Position numbers and translations under genes: made by a program
Shown: positions 7,487 to 14,634 of the stretch, in pieces
Layout of the letters: every line of letters begins with the position of its first letter
How positions within the stretch are numbered: position 1 is the stretch's first letter
Notes under the pieces: generated by a model
What the model was told of the DNA's origin: nothing
What the model saw: only the letters and a program-made list of their open reading frames with translations
The model's database searches: none
Source of the DNA: a bacterium
GTDB lineage: Bacteria; Myxococcota_A; Polyangia; Nannocystales; Nannocystaceae
Direction: 5' to 3'
Length of the DNA: 64,000 nt
Assembly: GCA_024742475.1 (NCBI GenBank)
Contig: JANSYI010000041.1
Location: 1-64,000, forward strand

Positions 7487-8488
7487 GTGTTCGACCTCCC
7501 GATCGCAGCGCTGTGCGCAATGCTCATGGCCGCCACGCCCCACGGGGACGGGCGAGCCCACGTCGTGCGCAAGGGCGACACGCTGTGGGATCTGGCGCAG
7601 GCGCGGGGCTGTACGGTCGCGCAGGTGCGCAAGGCCAACGGGCTGAAGCCGGGTGACCTCAAGGTCGGCATGCGGTTGCGTCTGCCGACCTGCAAGACGG
7701 CGCCGGCGCGGACGCACACGGTGTCTCGGGGCGACACGCTCTCGGCGATCGCCAAGGCCTACAGGGTCAGCGTCGACGCACTGCGCCAGGCCAACCGGCT
7801 CGACTCCGACGTCATTCGCGTGGGGCAGCGCCTGAGCGTGCCCTCGGGTGCCGCGGCGGTGGTGCCGACGATTCGGATGGTCAAGGGGCAGAGCGTCGGC
7901 TCGCCGCAGCGCGGCAAGCTGGTCGAACCCGAGCGGCTTCCGCAGAGCAAGAAGTACTATCGACGACGCCTTGCACGGACCTATGCCGCGGCACACGTCG
8001 TCGATCAGGTCACCGCGGCCGTCGAGGCCGTGGCCGCCAAGCACCCCAAGGCGGGTCGGCTCGCAGTCGGGGACCTGTCCGACGAGGACGGGGGCTTCCT
8101 CTCCGGTCACAACTCCCATCAGTCCGGCCGTGACGTCGACCTCGGGTTCTACTTCATCGGCAGGCCACAGGGGTATCCCAAGGAGTTCGTCGCCGCCTCC
8201 GAGGGCACGCTCGACGTCGCCGCGATGTGGACGCTCATCGACACGCTCGCCGAGCAGTCGAAGAAGCCCGGCGGCCCCACGAAGATCTTCCTCGACTATC
8301 GGGTCCAGAGGCGGATCTACAAGCACGCCCGCAAGCAGGGCGTGAGCGCCAAGCGACTGAAGACGATCTTCAGCTACCCCGACGGTCACTGGGCCAAGGG
8401 GCGCTTGGTCCAGCACATCCGCAACCACCACGACCATGTTCACGTCCGCTACGGCTGCCCGCCCAAGGACGAGCGCTGCAAAGAGTGA
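7487..8488 (+). CDS. LysM-containing penicillin-insensitive murein endopeptidase (M74)
   Basis: The 333-residue secreted protein has two LysM peptidoglycan-binding repeats (about 24-67, HVVRKGDTLWDLAQ; about 76-118, HTVSRGDTLSAIAK). A MepA-like M74 metallopeptidase domain follows, with GHNSHQSGRDVDLGF (207-221) and HHDHVHVR (314-321) supplying the zinc-ligand pattern. It is predicted to cleave D-alanyl-meso-diaminopimelyl cross-links in murein. A short hydrophobic N-terminus (LPIAALCAMLMAAT) serves as the signal. GTG 7487 is the likely start. A transpeptidase gene follows 46 bp downstream in the same direction, suggesting shared work on cell-wall remodelling. Confidence 0.85.
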   Translation: MFDLPIAALCAMLMAATPHGDGRAHVVRKGDTLWDLAQARGCTVAQVRKANGLKPGDLKVGMRLRLPTCKTAPARTHTVSRGDTLSAIAKAYRVSVDALRQANRLDSDVIRVGQRLSVPSGAAAVVPTIRMVKGQSVGSPQRGKLVEPERLPQSKKYYRRRLARTYAAAHVVDQVTAAVEAVAAKHPKAGRLAVGDLSDEDGGFLSGHNSHQSGRDVDLGFYFIGRPQGYPKEFVAASEGTLDVAAMWTLIDTLAEQSKKPGGPTKIFLDYRVQRRIYKHARKQGVSAKRLKTIFSYPDGHWAKGRLVQHIRNHHDHVHVRYGCPPKDERCKE

Positions 8489-8534
8489 TGCTCCGGGGGA
8501 ATGGAGCCAAGCGCTCGTGCGTCCTGGCGCCATC

Positions 8535-9413
8535 ATGAGACCGCTGCTGCTCTCGCTGTGTGCCCTCGTGGCGTGCTCGGCCCCCGCCGCCGTCGCTGAA
8601 CCCATCGCCCCGGCCGGGTCCGAAGTCCCGCCCGCGCCTGCGGTCGACTGGCAGACCGCCGTCGACGCCGAGGCGGACGCTCTGTCGAGGACCTTCTCCG
8701 ACGCGTCCGTGCGGATCGTCGTGCTCGATCCCCAAGGCGAAATGCTGGCGAGCCACGGCGACGTCGAAACGCCCACGCCCACGGGCTCGTCGATCAAGCC
8801 GCTGACCGTGTTCGCCGCGCTCGCCGAGGGGCTCGACCCGGATCTCGAGATCGATGCCTCCGCGCCGCTGGAGATCGGCGCCGACACGATTGTCGACGCG
8901 CGCAACAACGGCGTGCTCTCGCTGCCGATGGCGCTCGCCAAGTCGTCCAACATCGCCGTCGCGCGGGCCGTGCAGACCGTCTCGTGGGAGGCGGTCTACG
9001 CCAGGGTCGATGCCATGGTCGGCCTGCCGGACCCGACCGGCATGTCGCTGCGCGACGCCGTCGGTCAGCTCGACGGCTTTCATTCCACCGTGCCGCTTCA
9101 GGCGCTCGTCCGTGCCTACGCGTCCATGGCTCGGCAGCCTCACGGCGAGGCGGTGCTCGACATGCTTCGCCTGGCCGTCACCGAAGACGGCACGGGAAGC
9201 CGCGCCGCGGTCCCCGGATTCGACGTGCTGGGCAAGACGGGCACATCGAGGCAGGGCGACCTTCAAGGCGCGGTCTTCGTGGGCCGGGCGAGCAAGGGCG
9301 AGACGACCGTTTGGATCGGCGTCGCCGTGCACGACGTGCCGGATGACGCCTATGGCGGCACGGTTGCGGCACCCGCGTTCGCCCGGATCGTCCAGGCGGT
9401 GCTGTCCTCCTGA
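8535..9413 (+). CDS. Small penicillin-binding transpeptidase-like lipoprotein
   Basis: The 292-residue protein has a lipobox (CALVACSAP) and a bare transpeptidase domain with all three active-site motifs: SSIK (85-88), SSN (137-139) and KTG (234-236). Such domains form or cleave D-Ala cross-links through an acyl-serine. No dimerisation, PASTA or transglycosylase domain is present, and it is shorter than typical class B PBPs. It could be a beta-lactamase-like carboxypeptidase or a minimal transpeptidase. It follows the LysM-M74 endopeptidase gene, and the two may be co-expressed. Confidence 0.8.
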   Translation: MRPLLLSLCALVACSAPAAVAEPIAPAGSEVPPAPAVDWQTAVDAEADALSRTFSDASVRIVVLDPQGEMLASHGDVETPTPTGSSIKPLTVFAALAEGLDPDLEIDASAPLEIGADTIVDARNNGVLSLPMALAKSSNIAVARAVQTVSWEAVYARVDAMVGLPDPTGMSLRDAVGQLDGFHSTVPLQALVRAYASMARQPHGEAVLDMLRLAVTEDGTGSRAAVPGFDVLGKTGTSRQGDLQGAVFVGRASKGETTVWIGVAVHDVPDDAYGGTVAAPAFARIVQAVLSS

Positions 9414-9431
9414 GAGCGGTACCCTGACCGC

Positions 9432-10187
9432 GTGCCTTTGAAAGAGCATCGAGTCACGCGCTACGCCGCGGCGCTCCGCGAGGGTGGGTCGTTGCCCGCG
9501 CTGGTCGAGATCGAGACCGGCGAGACCGTGGTCGCCAAGTGGCGTGGCGCGGGCCAGGGGACGGCAGCGCTCGTCGCCGAGGTCATCGTCGGGGAGCTCG
9601 CGCGTGCCGTGGGCCTGCCAATGCCGCTCCTGTGCACGCTGTCGTTCGACCCCGTCATCGCCCGGAACGAGCGCGACGCCGAGATTCGCGACCTGCTGCT
9701 CGCAAGCGACGGCCTGAACCTGGGCATGCAGTATCTGCGAGGCGGGCTGAACTACGATCCGGCCGCGGCGATGCCGATCGCGGCCGAGCTCGCCACGCAG
9801 ATCGTCGTGTTCGACGCGTTCGTGACCAACGTCGATCGCACGCCGCGAAACCCGAACCTCATGTGGTGGCAGGACGGGTTGTGGCTGATCGATCACGGAG
9901 CGGCGCTGTACTGGCACCACGGTTGGGACGGTACGGTGGAGCGCACCGACCGTCCCTTTCCGATGGTGCGCGACCACGTCCTGCTGCCCCTGGCTCAGGA
10001 GGTGGGGCGACACGGGCGGGCGCTGCTCGACCGACTGACCGAGGCGGCGATCGCCGAGGCGGTCGGGCAGGTCCCCGATGCATGGCTCCCCGCGCCCGCG
10101 TCGGCCTACGCCCGGTTCCTTTGCGAGCGTCGCTCGGCTGCCGAGCAGATCCTTCGAGAGGTGGACGATGCCCGCGCAGCCCTATGA
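9432..10187 (+). CDS. HipA-like kinase family protein
   Basis: The 251-residue protein resembles the short HipA-like kinase family (HipA_2) rather than full-length HipA. Visible kinase features are a Lys in ETVVAKWRGAGQGTAAL (about 36), a catalytic-loop-like DAFVTNVDRTPRNPNLMWW (128-146) and a metal-binding-like LIDHGAAL (152-159). The N-terminal antitoxin-contacting domain of HipA is absent, and no HipB-type HTH gene is adjacent. The partner is instead a DUF3037 gene that begins 20 bp inside this gene. GTG 9432 is 19 bp after the transpeptidase gene stop. Confidence 0.75.
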   Translation: MPLKEHRVTRYAAALREGGSLPALVEIETGETVVAKWRGAGQGTAALVAEVIVGELARAVGLPMPLLCTLSFDPVIARNERDAEIRDLLLASDGLNLGMQYLRGGLNYDPAAAMPIAAELATQIVVFDAFVTNVDRTPRNPNLMWWQDGLWLIDHGAALYWHHGWDGTVERTDRPFPMVRDHVLLPLAQEVGRHGRALLDRLTEAAIAEAVGQVPDAWLPAPASAYARFLCERRSAAEQILREVDDARAAL

Positions 10188-10554
10188 GTACGCGATCGTT
10201 CGCGTCGTGCCCGATGTCGAGCGCGGCGAGTGCCTCAATCTGGGCGTCATCGTGCACGCCCCCGAGGTCGACCACTTGGCGTGCCGCATCGAGATGCCCC
10301 GGGCCTGTCTCGCCGCGATGGCGCCCGCGCTCGACCTGGGCACGCTGCGGCGACACCTCGACGGCGTGCGGTGGGTGTGCGGCGGGGACCCGCGGGGCAA
10401 CCCCGTCGCCGCGCTCCCGCTGCGCGAGCGCTTTCACTGGCTGGTCCACCCGCGGAGCGCAATCCTCGTGGTGTCCGAGGTCCACGCGGGGCTCAGCGAC
10501 GACCTGGGCGCGACGCTCGACCTGCTGTTCGAGCGCCTCGTGGCCCGGCGGTGA
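10168..10554 (+). CDS. DUF3037 family protein
   Basis: This 128-residue protein matches the DUF3037 pattern: YEYAIVRVVPDVERGECLNLGVIVH at the N-terminus and a C-terminal LVHPRSAILVVSEVHAGLSDDLGATLDLLFERLV. The function is unknown. It overlaps the HipA-like kinase gene by 20 bp with a GAGAGG ribosome-binding site before ATG 10168, so the two are co-translated. DUF3037 genes are often found beside HipA-like kinases. Whether the pair is a toxin-antitoxin module, a defence unit or something else is not settled by the sequence. Its stop is one base from the stop of the convergent esterase gene. Confidence 0.8.
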   Translation: MPAQPYEYAIVRVVPDVERGECLNLGVIVHAPEVDHLACRIEMPRACLAAMAPALDLGTLRRHLDGVRWVCGGDPRGNPVAALPLRERFHWLVHPRSAILVVSEVHAGLSDDLGATLDLLFERLVARR

Positions 10555-10555
10555 C

Positions 10556-11605
10556 CTACTCGCAGTAGTCGGGCACCCAGCTGGGCACGCCTTCGCTCTC
10601 GAAGGGCGAGGGGTCGGTGCCGAAGGGATGCGCCATCATGAAGTCGAACGCGACGTGGCGGTCGCTCGTGTACTGGTGCCCGTTGTTGTGGTTGCACATG
10701 AGCGTGTACCCGCCGCGCGCTTCGACCGCGGCACGGAACACCTCGCTGGACTCCGAGAACGCCAAGCCGGCGACGTTGTCGCTGGCCCCGCCGTGAAAGA
10801 TCATCGACGAGATGACCTGGTCGGGTGCGTCCGAGGGCGTGTTGATGTCGTAGATGCCGCCGGAGATCGGCACGGTGGAGGCGATGTACGACGCGCGGCG
10901 GATGCCGGCCTGCGAGGCGTGCAGGCCTCCGGCGCTGAAGCCTGCGGCGTGAATGTGCCGTGCGTCGATGCCCGGGCCGGCCGCCGCGCAGCCGACGATC
11001 TCGTCCATCAGGTGCAGGTCTGCTTCGTTCTGCGAGAGCACGAGGTGCCAGGGGAACTGTCCCGCAGCCGGGTCGGCGTAGGGCATGACCAGCATGCCGC
11101 CCATGGCGACGATGGCGTCGAGGTCGTCGAGGGCGTCCTCGGAGGAGCCCGCGTTGCCACCGGTGCCGTGAAACCAGAACACGAGCGGCCCGCCGCCCCC
11201 GGTGGATGGGTCGAAGTAGACGCGAGCGCGACGCGGACCCGTCTCGCCGGGCTGGAAGTCGAGGTCTCCGGTGGTGAACTCCGGGCACGCGCCGTCGGCC
11301 GCGGGCAGGACGGGCTCATCGCCGCCGCCGGTAGGGTCCGCCGTGGGATCGATGGTGGGGTCGGTGCCCGATTCGTCGGTGCCCGTCGCATCATCGGAGT
11401 CGCTGTCCGAGAGCGAGTCGGACGCGCTGGGGTCTGCCGACGTGCTGCTCGCGCTGCCGTTCGAGTCGGACTGCGAGGAGCCCTGTGAATCCCCGGTCGA
11501 CGCGCTGTCGCTCGCGCCGTCGGTGTCGGTATCGGCGCCGCCGCCGTCATCTCCGCAGGCAAAGAGGGCGAGCGAGAGGCCGATAGTTCCCAGCGTAAGT
11601 CTCAT
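10556..11605 (-). CDS. Secreted esterase lipoprotein (PHB-depolymerase/LpqC-like)
   Basis: The 349-residue protein has a lipoprotein signal (MRLTLGTIGLSLALFACGDD) and a roughly 80-residue Asp/Ser/Thr-rich linker with repeated SDSDS and DPTxDPT patterns. An alpha/beta-hydrolase domain follows with FWFHGTGGNAGSSED (oxyanion region), nucleophile elbow GFSAGG and a C-terminal His in NHNNGHQYTSDRH. It probably hydrolyses an extracellular ester; the substrate is unknown. The ATG at 11605 gives a clean signal peptide; an upstream ATG would add a basic extension. A second lipoprotein of this family is at 57.3 kb. Confidence 0.8.
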   Translation of the reverse strand: MRLTLGTIGLSLALFACGDDGGGADTDTDGASDSASTGDSQGSSQSDSNGSASSTSADPSASDSLSDSDSDDATGTDESGTDPTIDPTADPTGGGDEPVLPAADGACPEFTTGDLDFQPGETGPRRARVYFDPSTGGGGPLVFWFHGTGGNAGSSEDALDDLDAIVAMGGMLVMPYADPAAGQFPWHLVLSQNEADLHLMDEIVGCAAAGPGIDARHIHAAGFSAGGLHASQAGIRRASYIASTVPISGGIYDINTPSDAPDQVISSMIFHGGASDNVAGLAFSESSEVFRAAVEARGGYTLMCNHNNGHQYTSDRHVAFDFMMAHPFGTDPSPFESEGVPSWVPDYCE

Positions 11606-11664
11606 GGCGAGCAGTCTCGCACGACAGACGCGCATGGGCGGCTCCGGTTGCAGGCAAAAGCAGG

Positions 11665-12225
11665 CTAGCGCATCCACAGCGCGCCGAGCTCGAGCTCGAC
11701 GGCGGCAAATGGCTCTGCACGCACGAGGTCGTCGCCGCCGTGCGTGGACACGAGCCGGTACGTTTCGCCGTCGAGCCTGTAGACCTCCAGCGTCTTGGCG
11801 GCGGGGTCGAGGATCCATACGTTGTGCACGCCGGCCTTGGCGTACAAGGGCATCTTGCGGACGCGATCGTGGCGACCCGTGATGGGGGAGATGGCCTCGC
11901 ACGTCCAGTCGGGCCGAAGCTCGAAGTGCGCGACGTCGGGAAGCTCTGGCATGGTCTCGCGGCGCCAGCCGGCCAGGTCGGGCACGAGTACGTCTGCTCC
12001 GAAGTGGAGTTCGGGCTCGTCGAGGATGATCCAGCCGCCGGGTCCGCCCTTCCCTCGCTTGAACGGCGGGCCGAGCTCCTCGCCGAGGGTCGAGGTGGCC
12101 TGGGCATGCGCGGCGTTGGGCCGCGGCTGCGTGTGCAGCACGCCCTCGATCAGCTCCGCGATGACGTGCGCGGGTACCTTCCGAAGGTCGGCGTACGTCG
12201 CGGGTCGCTGCGCGGGCTCACCCAT
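11665..12225 (-). CDS. Uma2-family (DUF820) restriction-endonuclease-like protein
   Basis: The 186-residue protein has the Uma2 family layout: YADLRKVPAHVIAELIEGVLHTQPRP at the start, then the PD-(D/E)XK-like core with VLVPDLAGWRRETMP, CEAISPITGRHDRVRKMPLYAKAGVHNVWILDP and a closing LEVYRLDGETY. Members are widespread predicted nucleases of unknown target, abundant in cyanobacteria and myxobacteria. The ATG at 12225 lies 8 bp after the rtcA stop, so it is likely the third gene of the RNA-repair operon or a passenger in it. Confidence 0.85.
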   Translation of the reverse strand: MGEPAQRPATYADLRKVPAHVIAELIEGVLHTQPRPNAAHAQATSTLGEELGPPFKRGKGGPGGWIILDEPELHFGADVLVPDLAGWRRETMPELPDVAHFELRPDWTCEAISPITGRHDRVRKMPLYAKAGVHNVWILDPAAKTLEVYRLDGETYRLVSTHGGDDLVRAEPFAAVELELGALWMR

Positions 12226-12233
12226 GGCTGCAA

Positions 12234-13283
12234 TTATCGATCGCCGGGCGGCGCGGCGCCAGTCTCGGTGACCTCGACGTGCCAAAGCCCGTCTTCGCGC
12301 TGGGTGAAAGACGTCTGCACGGACAGGAAGCGCGCGATGACGCTGGCGTTGGTGCGCGTATGCAGCGACGGCGCCGCGGTGACGAAGGCTCCGCCGCGCG
12401 CGAGCGCCATCGGGATGAGCAGCTGGTCTGCCAGATGCTCGTCGATCGGCGCCCCTTGGTCGAGGAAGCACTGCATCTCGCGCGCGGCGTCGCGCGCGAC
12501 GTCCTCGGCGCGTCTGCCCTTGCTGCCGATGCTCGAGACCACGGTGCAGCCGCTCTCGAAGCTCGCCGCGAGCACCAAGGCGTTGCCCGGGCCGCCCGAC
12601 TCGACCCGAAGCGACGTGCCCGCCTGCCGCGGCCACCCCAGGGCGGCCAGCGACGTGCCGAGCTCCCGCTTCGCGATGCCGGGGGGAAGGTTGGAGACGA
12701 GCGCGCGGGCGTCGACGCCTCGGGCCTCACCTCGGTCGCTCCACGTGAACGGTCGCAGGCGAGAGGGGCGCAGCGACGCCCGGAGCCTTCCGCCGCCGGC
12801 CGGGTAGAAGCCGTGCCGCTCGAGGACGAGGTCTGCGTCGACGCCGAGCCGTCGGACCTGGGGAAGAAAGGTGCGCTCGAGGAACTCGAACGTCGGCGCC
12901 ATGGGGTTGTGGGTGCCGCCCTCGATCAAGATCTCGGACGGGCCTTCGGCGAGCAACAGCGGCCAGAGCACGGTCTGCAGGACCAGCGTCGTGCTGCCTG
13001 CCGTGCCGATTGCGAATGTATGGTGCCCAGAGACGAGCGCTGCGGGCTCGAAGCGCACGGACGTGCTCCCGACCGCGTCGCCGTGCACCTTGGCTCCGCT
13101 GACTACGGCCGCCGCACGCACGGCCGCGAGGTGCTGGCGGCGCAGGCCCGGCTTGGCTCGCTTTGCGCGGACGTTGCGAAGCCGCACCGGGACGCCGGTG
13201 ATGACCGAGAGCGCGAGCGAGGTGCGGAGGATCTGCCCTCCGCCCTCGCCCTCGCTGCCGTCGATTTCAACGGGGGTCGTCAT
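12234..13283 (-). CDS. rtcA: RNA 3'-terminal phosphate cyclase
   Basis: The 349-residue enzyme converts RNA 3'-phosphate ends to 2',3'-cyclic phosphates using ATP, through an enzyme-AMP intermediate. It shows EGGGQILRTSLALS (13-26), GTAGSTTLVLQTVLWPLLL, GGTHNPMAPTFEFLE, HLADQLLIPMALARGG and the catalytic His308 in APSLHTRTN, equivalent to His309 of the E. coli enzyme. Length matches the family (about 340). The ATG at 13283 is 2 bp after the rtcB stop, giving a tight rtcB-rtcA operon. Confidence 0.95.
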   Translation of the reverse strand: MTTPVEIDGSEGEGGGQILRTSLALSVITGVPVRLRNVRAKRAKPGLRRQHLAAVRAAAVVSGAKVHGDAVGSTSVRFEPAALVSGHHTFAIGTAGSTTLVLQTVLWPLLLAEGPSEILIEGGTHNPMAPTFEFLERTFLPQVRRLGVDADLVLERHGFYPAGGGRLRASLRPSRLRPFTWSDRGEARGVDARALVSNLPPGIAKRELGTSLAALGWPRQAGTSLRVESGGPGNALVLAASFESGCTVVSSIGSKGRRAEDVARDAAREMQCFLDQGAPIDEHLADQLLIPMALARGGAFVTAAPSLHTRTNASVIARFLSVQTSFTQREDGLWHVEVTETGAAPPGDR

Positions 13284-13285
13284 CG

Positions 13286-14518
13286 TCAGCCCTTGACGCA
13301 GATGACCTGCCGAAGCGTATGGACGACCTCGACCAGGTCGCGCTGCGCCTCCATCACTGCGTCGATCGACTTGTACGCACCGGGCGTCTCGTCGATCACC
13401 GACGCGTCCTTGCGGCACTCGACCCCTCGAGTCGCCTCGACGTGGTCGTCGACCGAGAATCGGCGCTTGGCCTCGGTCCGCGACATCGCTCGACCCGCGC
13501 CGTGGCTGCACGAGCAGAAGCTGTCCGCGTTGCCCTTGCCACGCACGATGTACGAGCGCGTGCCCATGCTTCCGGGGATGATGCCCAGCTCGTCCGTGCC
13601 CGCTCGAACCGCGCCCTTGCGGGTCACCCATACGTCGGCGCCGAAGTGGTGTTCGCGGGCGACGTAGTTGTGGTGACAGTTCACCGCCTCGAGGTCGGCG
13701 CGAAACGGCGGCAGGCCGGCGACGCCCTGCAGCGCCCGCAGGGTGTTCCGCATCATGAGCTCGCGGTTGAGCCGCGCAAAGTCCTGCGCCCAGCCGACCG
13801 CCTCGACGTAGTCGTCGAAGTAGCGCGAACCCTCGGGGAAGTAGGCGAGGTTGTGGTCGGGCAGGTGCACGAACCAGCGCTCCATCTCTTCTTTCGCCTT
13901 CTGGATGAAGTACGAACCGATGCGGTTTCCGACCCCGCGGGATCCGCTGTGCAGCATCACCCACACTCGCTGTGACTCGTCGAGGCAGACCTCGATGAAG
14001 TGGTTGCCCGTGCCGAGCGTGCCGAGGTGGTGCACGTTGTTGCTCTTGGCGACCTTGGGGTGTCGCTCGACGATCGCGTCGAAGCGCGGCTGTAGCGACG
14101 TCCAGGCCTGGCCCACGACGTCGGGCACGTCTCCCCACGCCCCGCGGTCTCGGCGGGTGCGGCCGCTGCTCCGACCGTGGGGGACGGCACGCTCGATCGC
14201 CGCGCGCACGTGACCGAGCGAGTCGGGCAGGTCGCCGGCGGTGAGGCTCGTCCGCGTGGCCATCATGCCGCAGCCGAGATCCACGCCGACGGCCGCAGGC
14301 ACGATCGCACCCTTGGTCGGAATCACGCTGCCGACCGTCGCGCCCATGCCCCAGTGCACGTCGGGCATCGCCGCGACCCACTTGTGCACGAACGGCAGCT
14401 GCGCGATGTTGGCGAGCTGTCGAAGCGCGGCGTCCTCAACCGGCACACCCCGCGTCCACCGCTTGACGGGAACACTGCCGGGGACGTGGTCGACTTCGTA
14501 GGTGGGCGACATGGTCAT
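13286..14518 (-). CDS. rtcB: RNA-splicing ligase RtcB
   Basis: The 410-residue ligase joins 2',3'-cyclic or 3'-phosphate RNA ends to 5'-OH ends, using GTP and Mn2+. Metal and nucleotide motifs are present: MPDVHWGMG, GVDLGCGM (the metal-binding Cys), HHLGTLGTGNHFIE, LHSGSRGVG, NCHHNY and the guanylylated His in CSHGAGRAMSR. It belongs to the shorter bacterial class. ATG 14518 or 14512 are both possible; a GTG at 14536 is less likely. It is the first gene of the operon, divergent from rtcR. No Archease gene is nearby. Confidence 0.95.
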   Translation of the reverse strand: MTMSPTYEVDHVPGSVPVKRWTRGVPVEDAALRQLANIAQLPFVHKWVAAMPDVHWGMGATVGSVIPTKGAIVPAAVGVDLGCGMMATRTSLTAGDLPDSLGHVRAAIERAVPHGRSSGRTRRDRGAWGDVPDVVGQAWTSLQPRFDAIVERHPKVAKSNNVHHLGTLGTGNHFIEVCLDESQRVWVMLHSGSRGVGNRIGSYFIQKAKEEMERWFVHLPDHNLAYFPEGSRYFDDYVEAVGWAQDFARLNRELMMRNTLRALQGVAGLPPFRADLEAVNCHHNYVAREHHFGADVWVTRKGAVRAGTDELGIIPGSMGTRSYIVRGKGNADSFCSCSHGAGRAMSRTEAKRRFSVDDHVEATRGVECRKDASVIDETPGAYKSIDAVMEAQRDLVEVVHTLRQVICVKG

Positions 14519-14600
14519 GGGTCTCGATGACAGCACGACGCGTGCAGGACGCGAAGGCGTGGGATTCCAGGAGGTTGCGTGCGGGGCGATGACGCTGTTC

Positions 14601-14627
14601 TATACAAGTCGATACCTACTTATACAA
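14601..14627. promoter_or_regulatory. AT-rich direct repeats between rtcB and rtcR
   Basis: TATACAA occurs at 14601-14607 and 14621-14627, exactly 20 bp apart (about two helical turns), inside a sharply AT-rich patch directly before the rtcR start. Candidate roles are an RtcR upstream activator site or overlapping promoter elements. I did not find a canonical GG-N10-GC sigma-54 promoter for rtcB on the minus strand. Confidence 0.4.
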
Positions 14628-14634
14628 TCCTATC

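Noticed and set aside
14519..14634. Canonical sigma-54 promoter for rtcB
   Set aside because: I searched for GG-N10-GC on the minus strand. The best candidates had the -12 TTG shifted by one or two bases or lacked GC.
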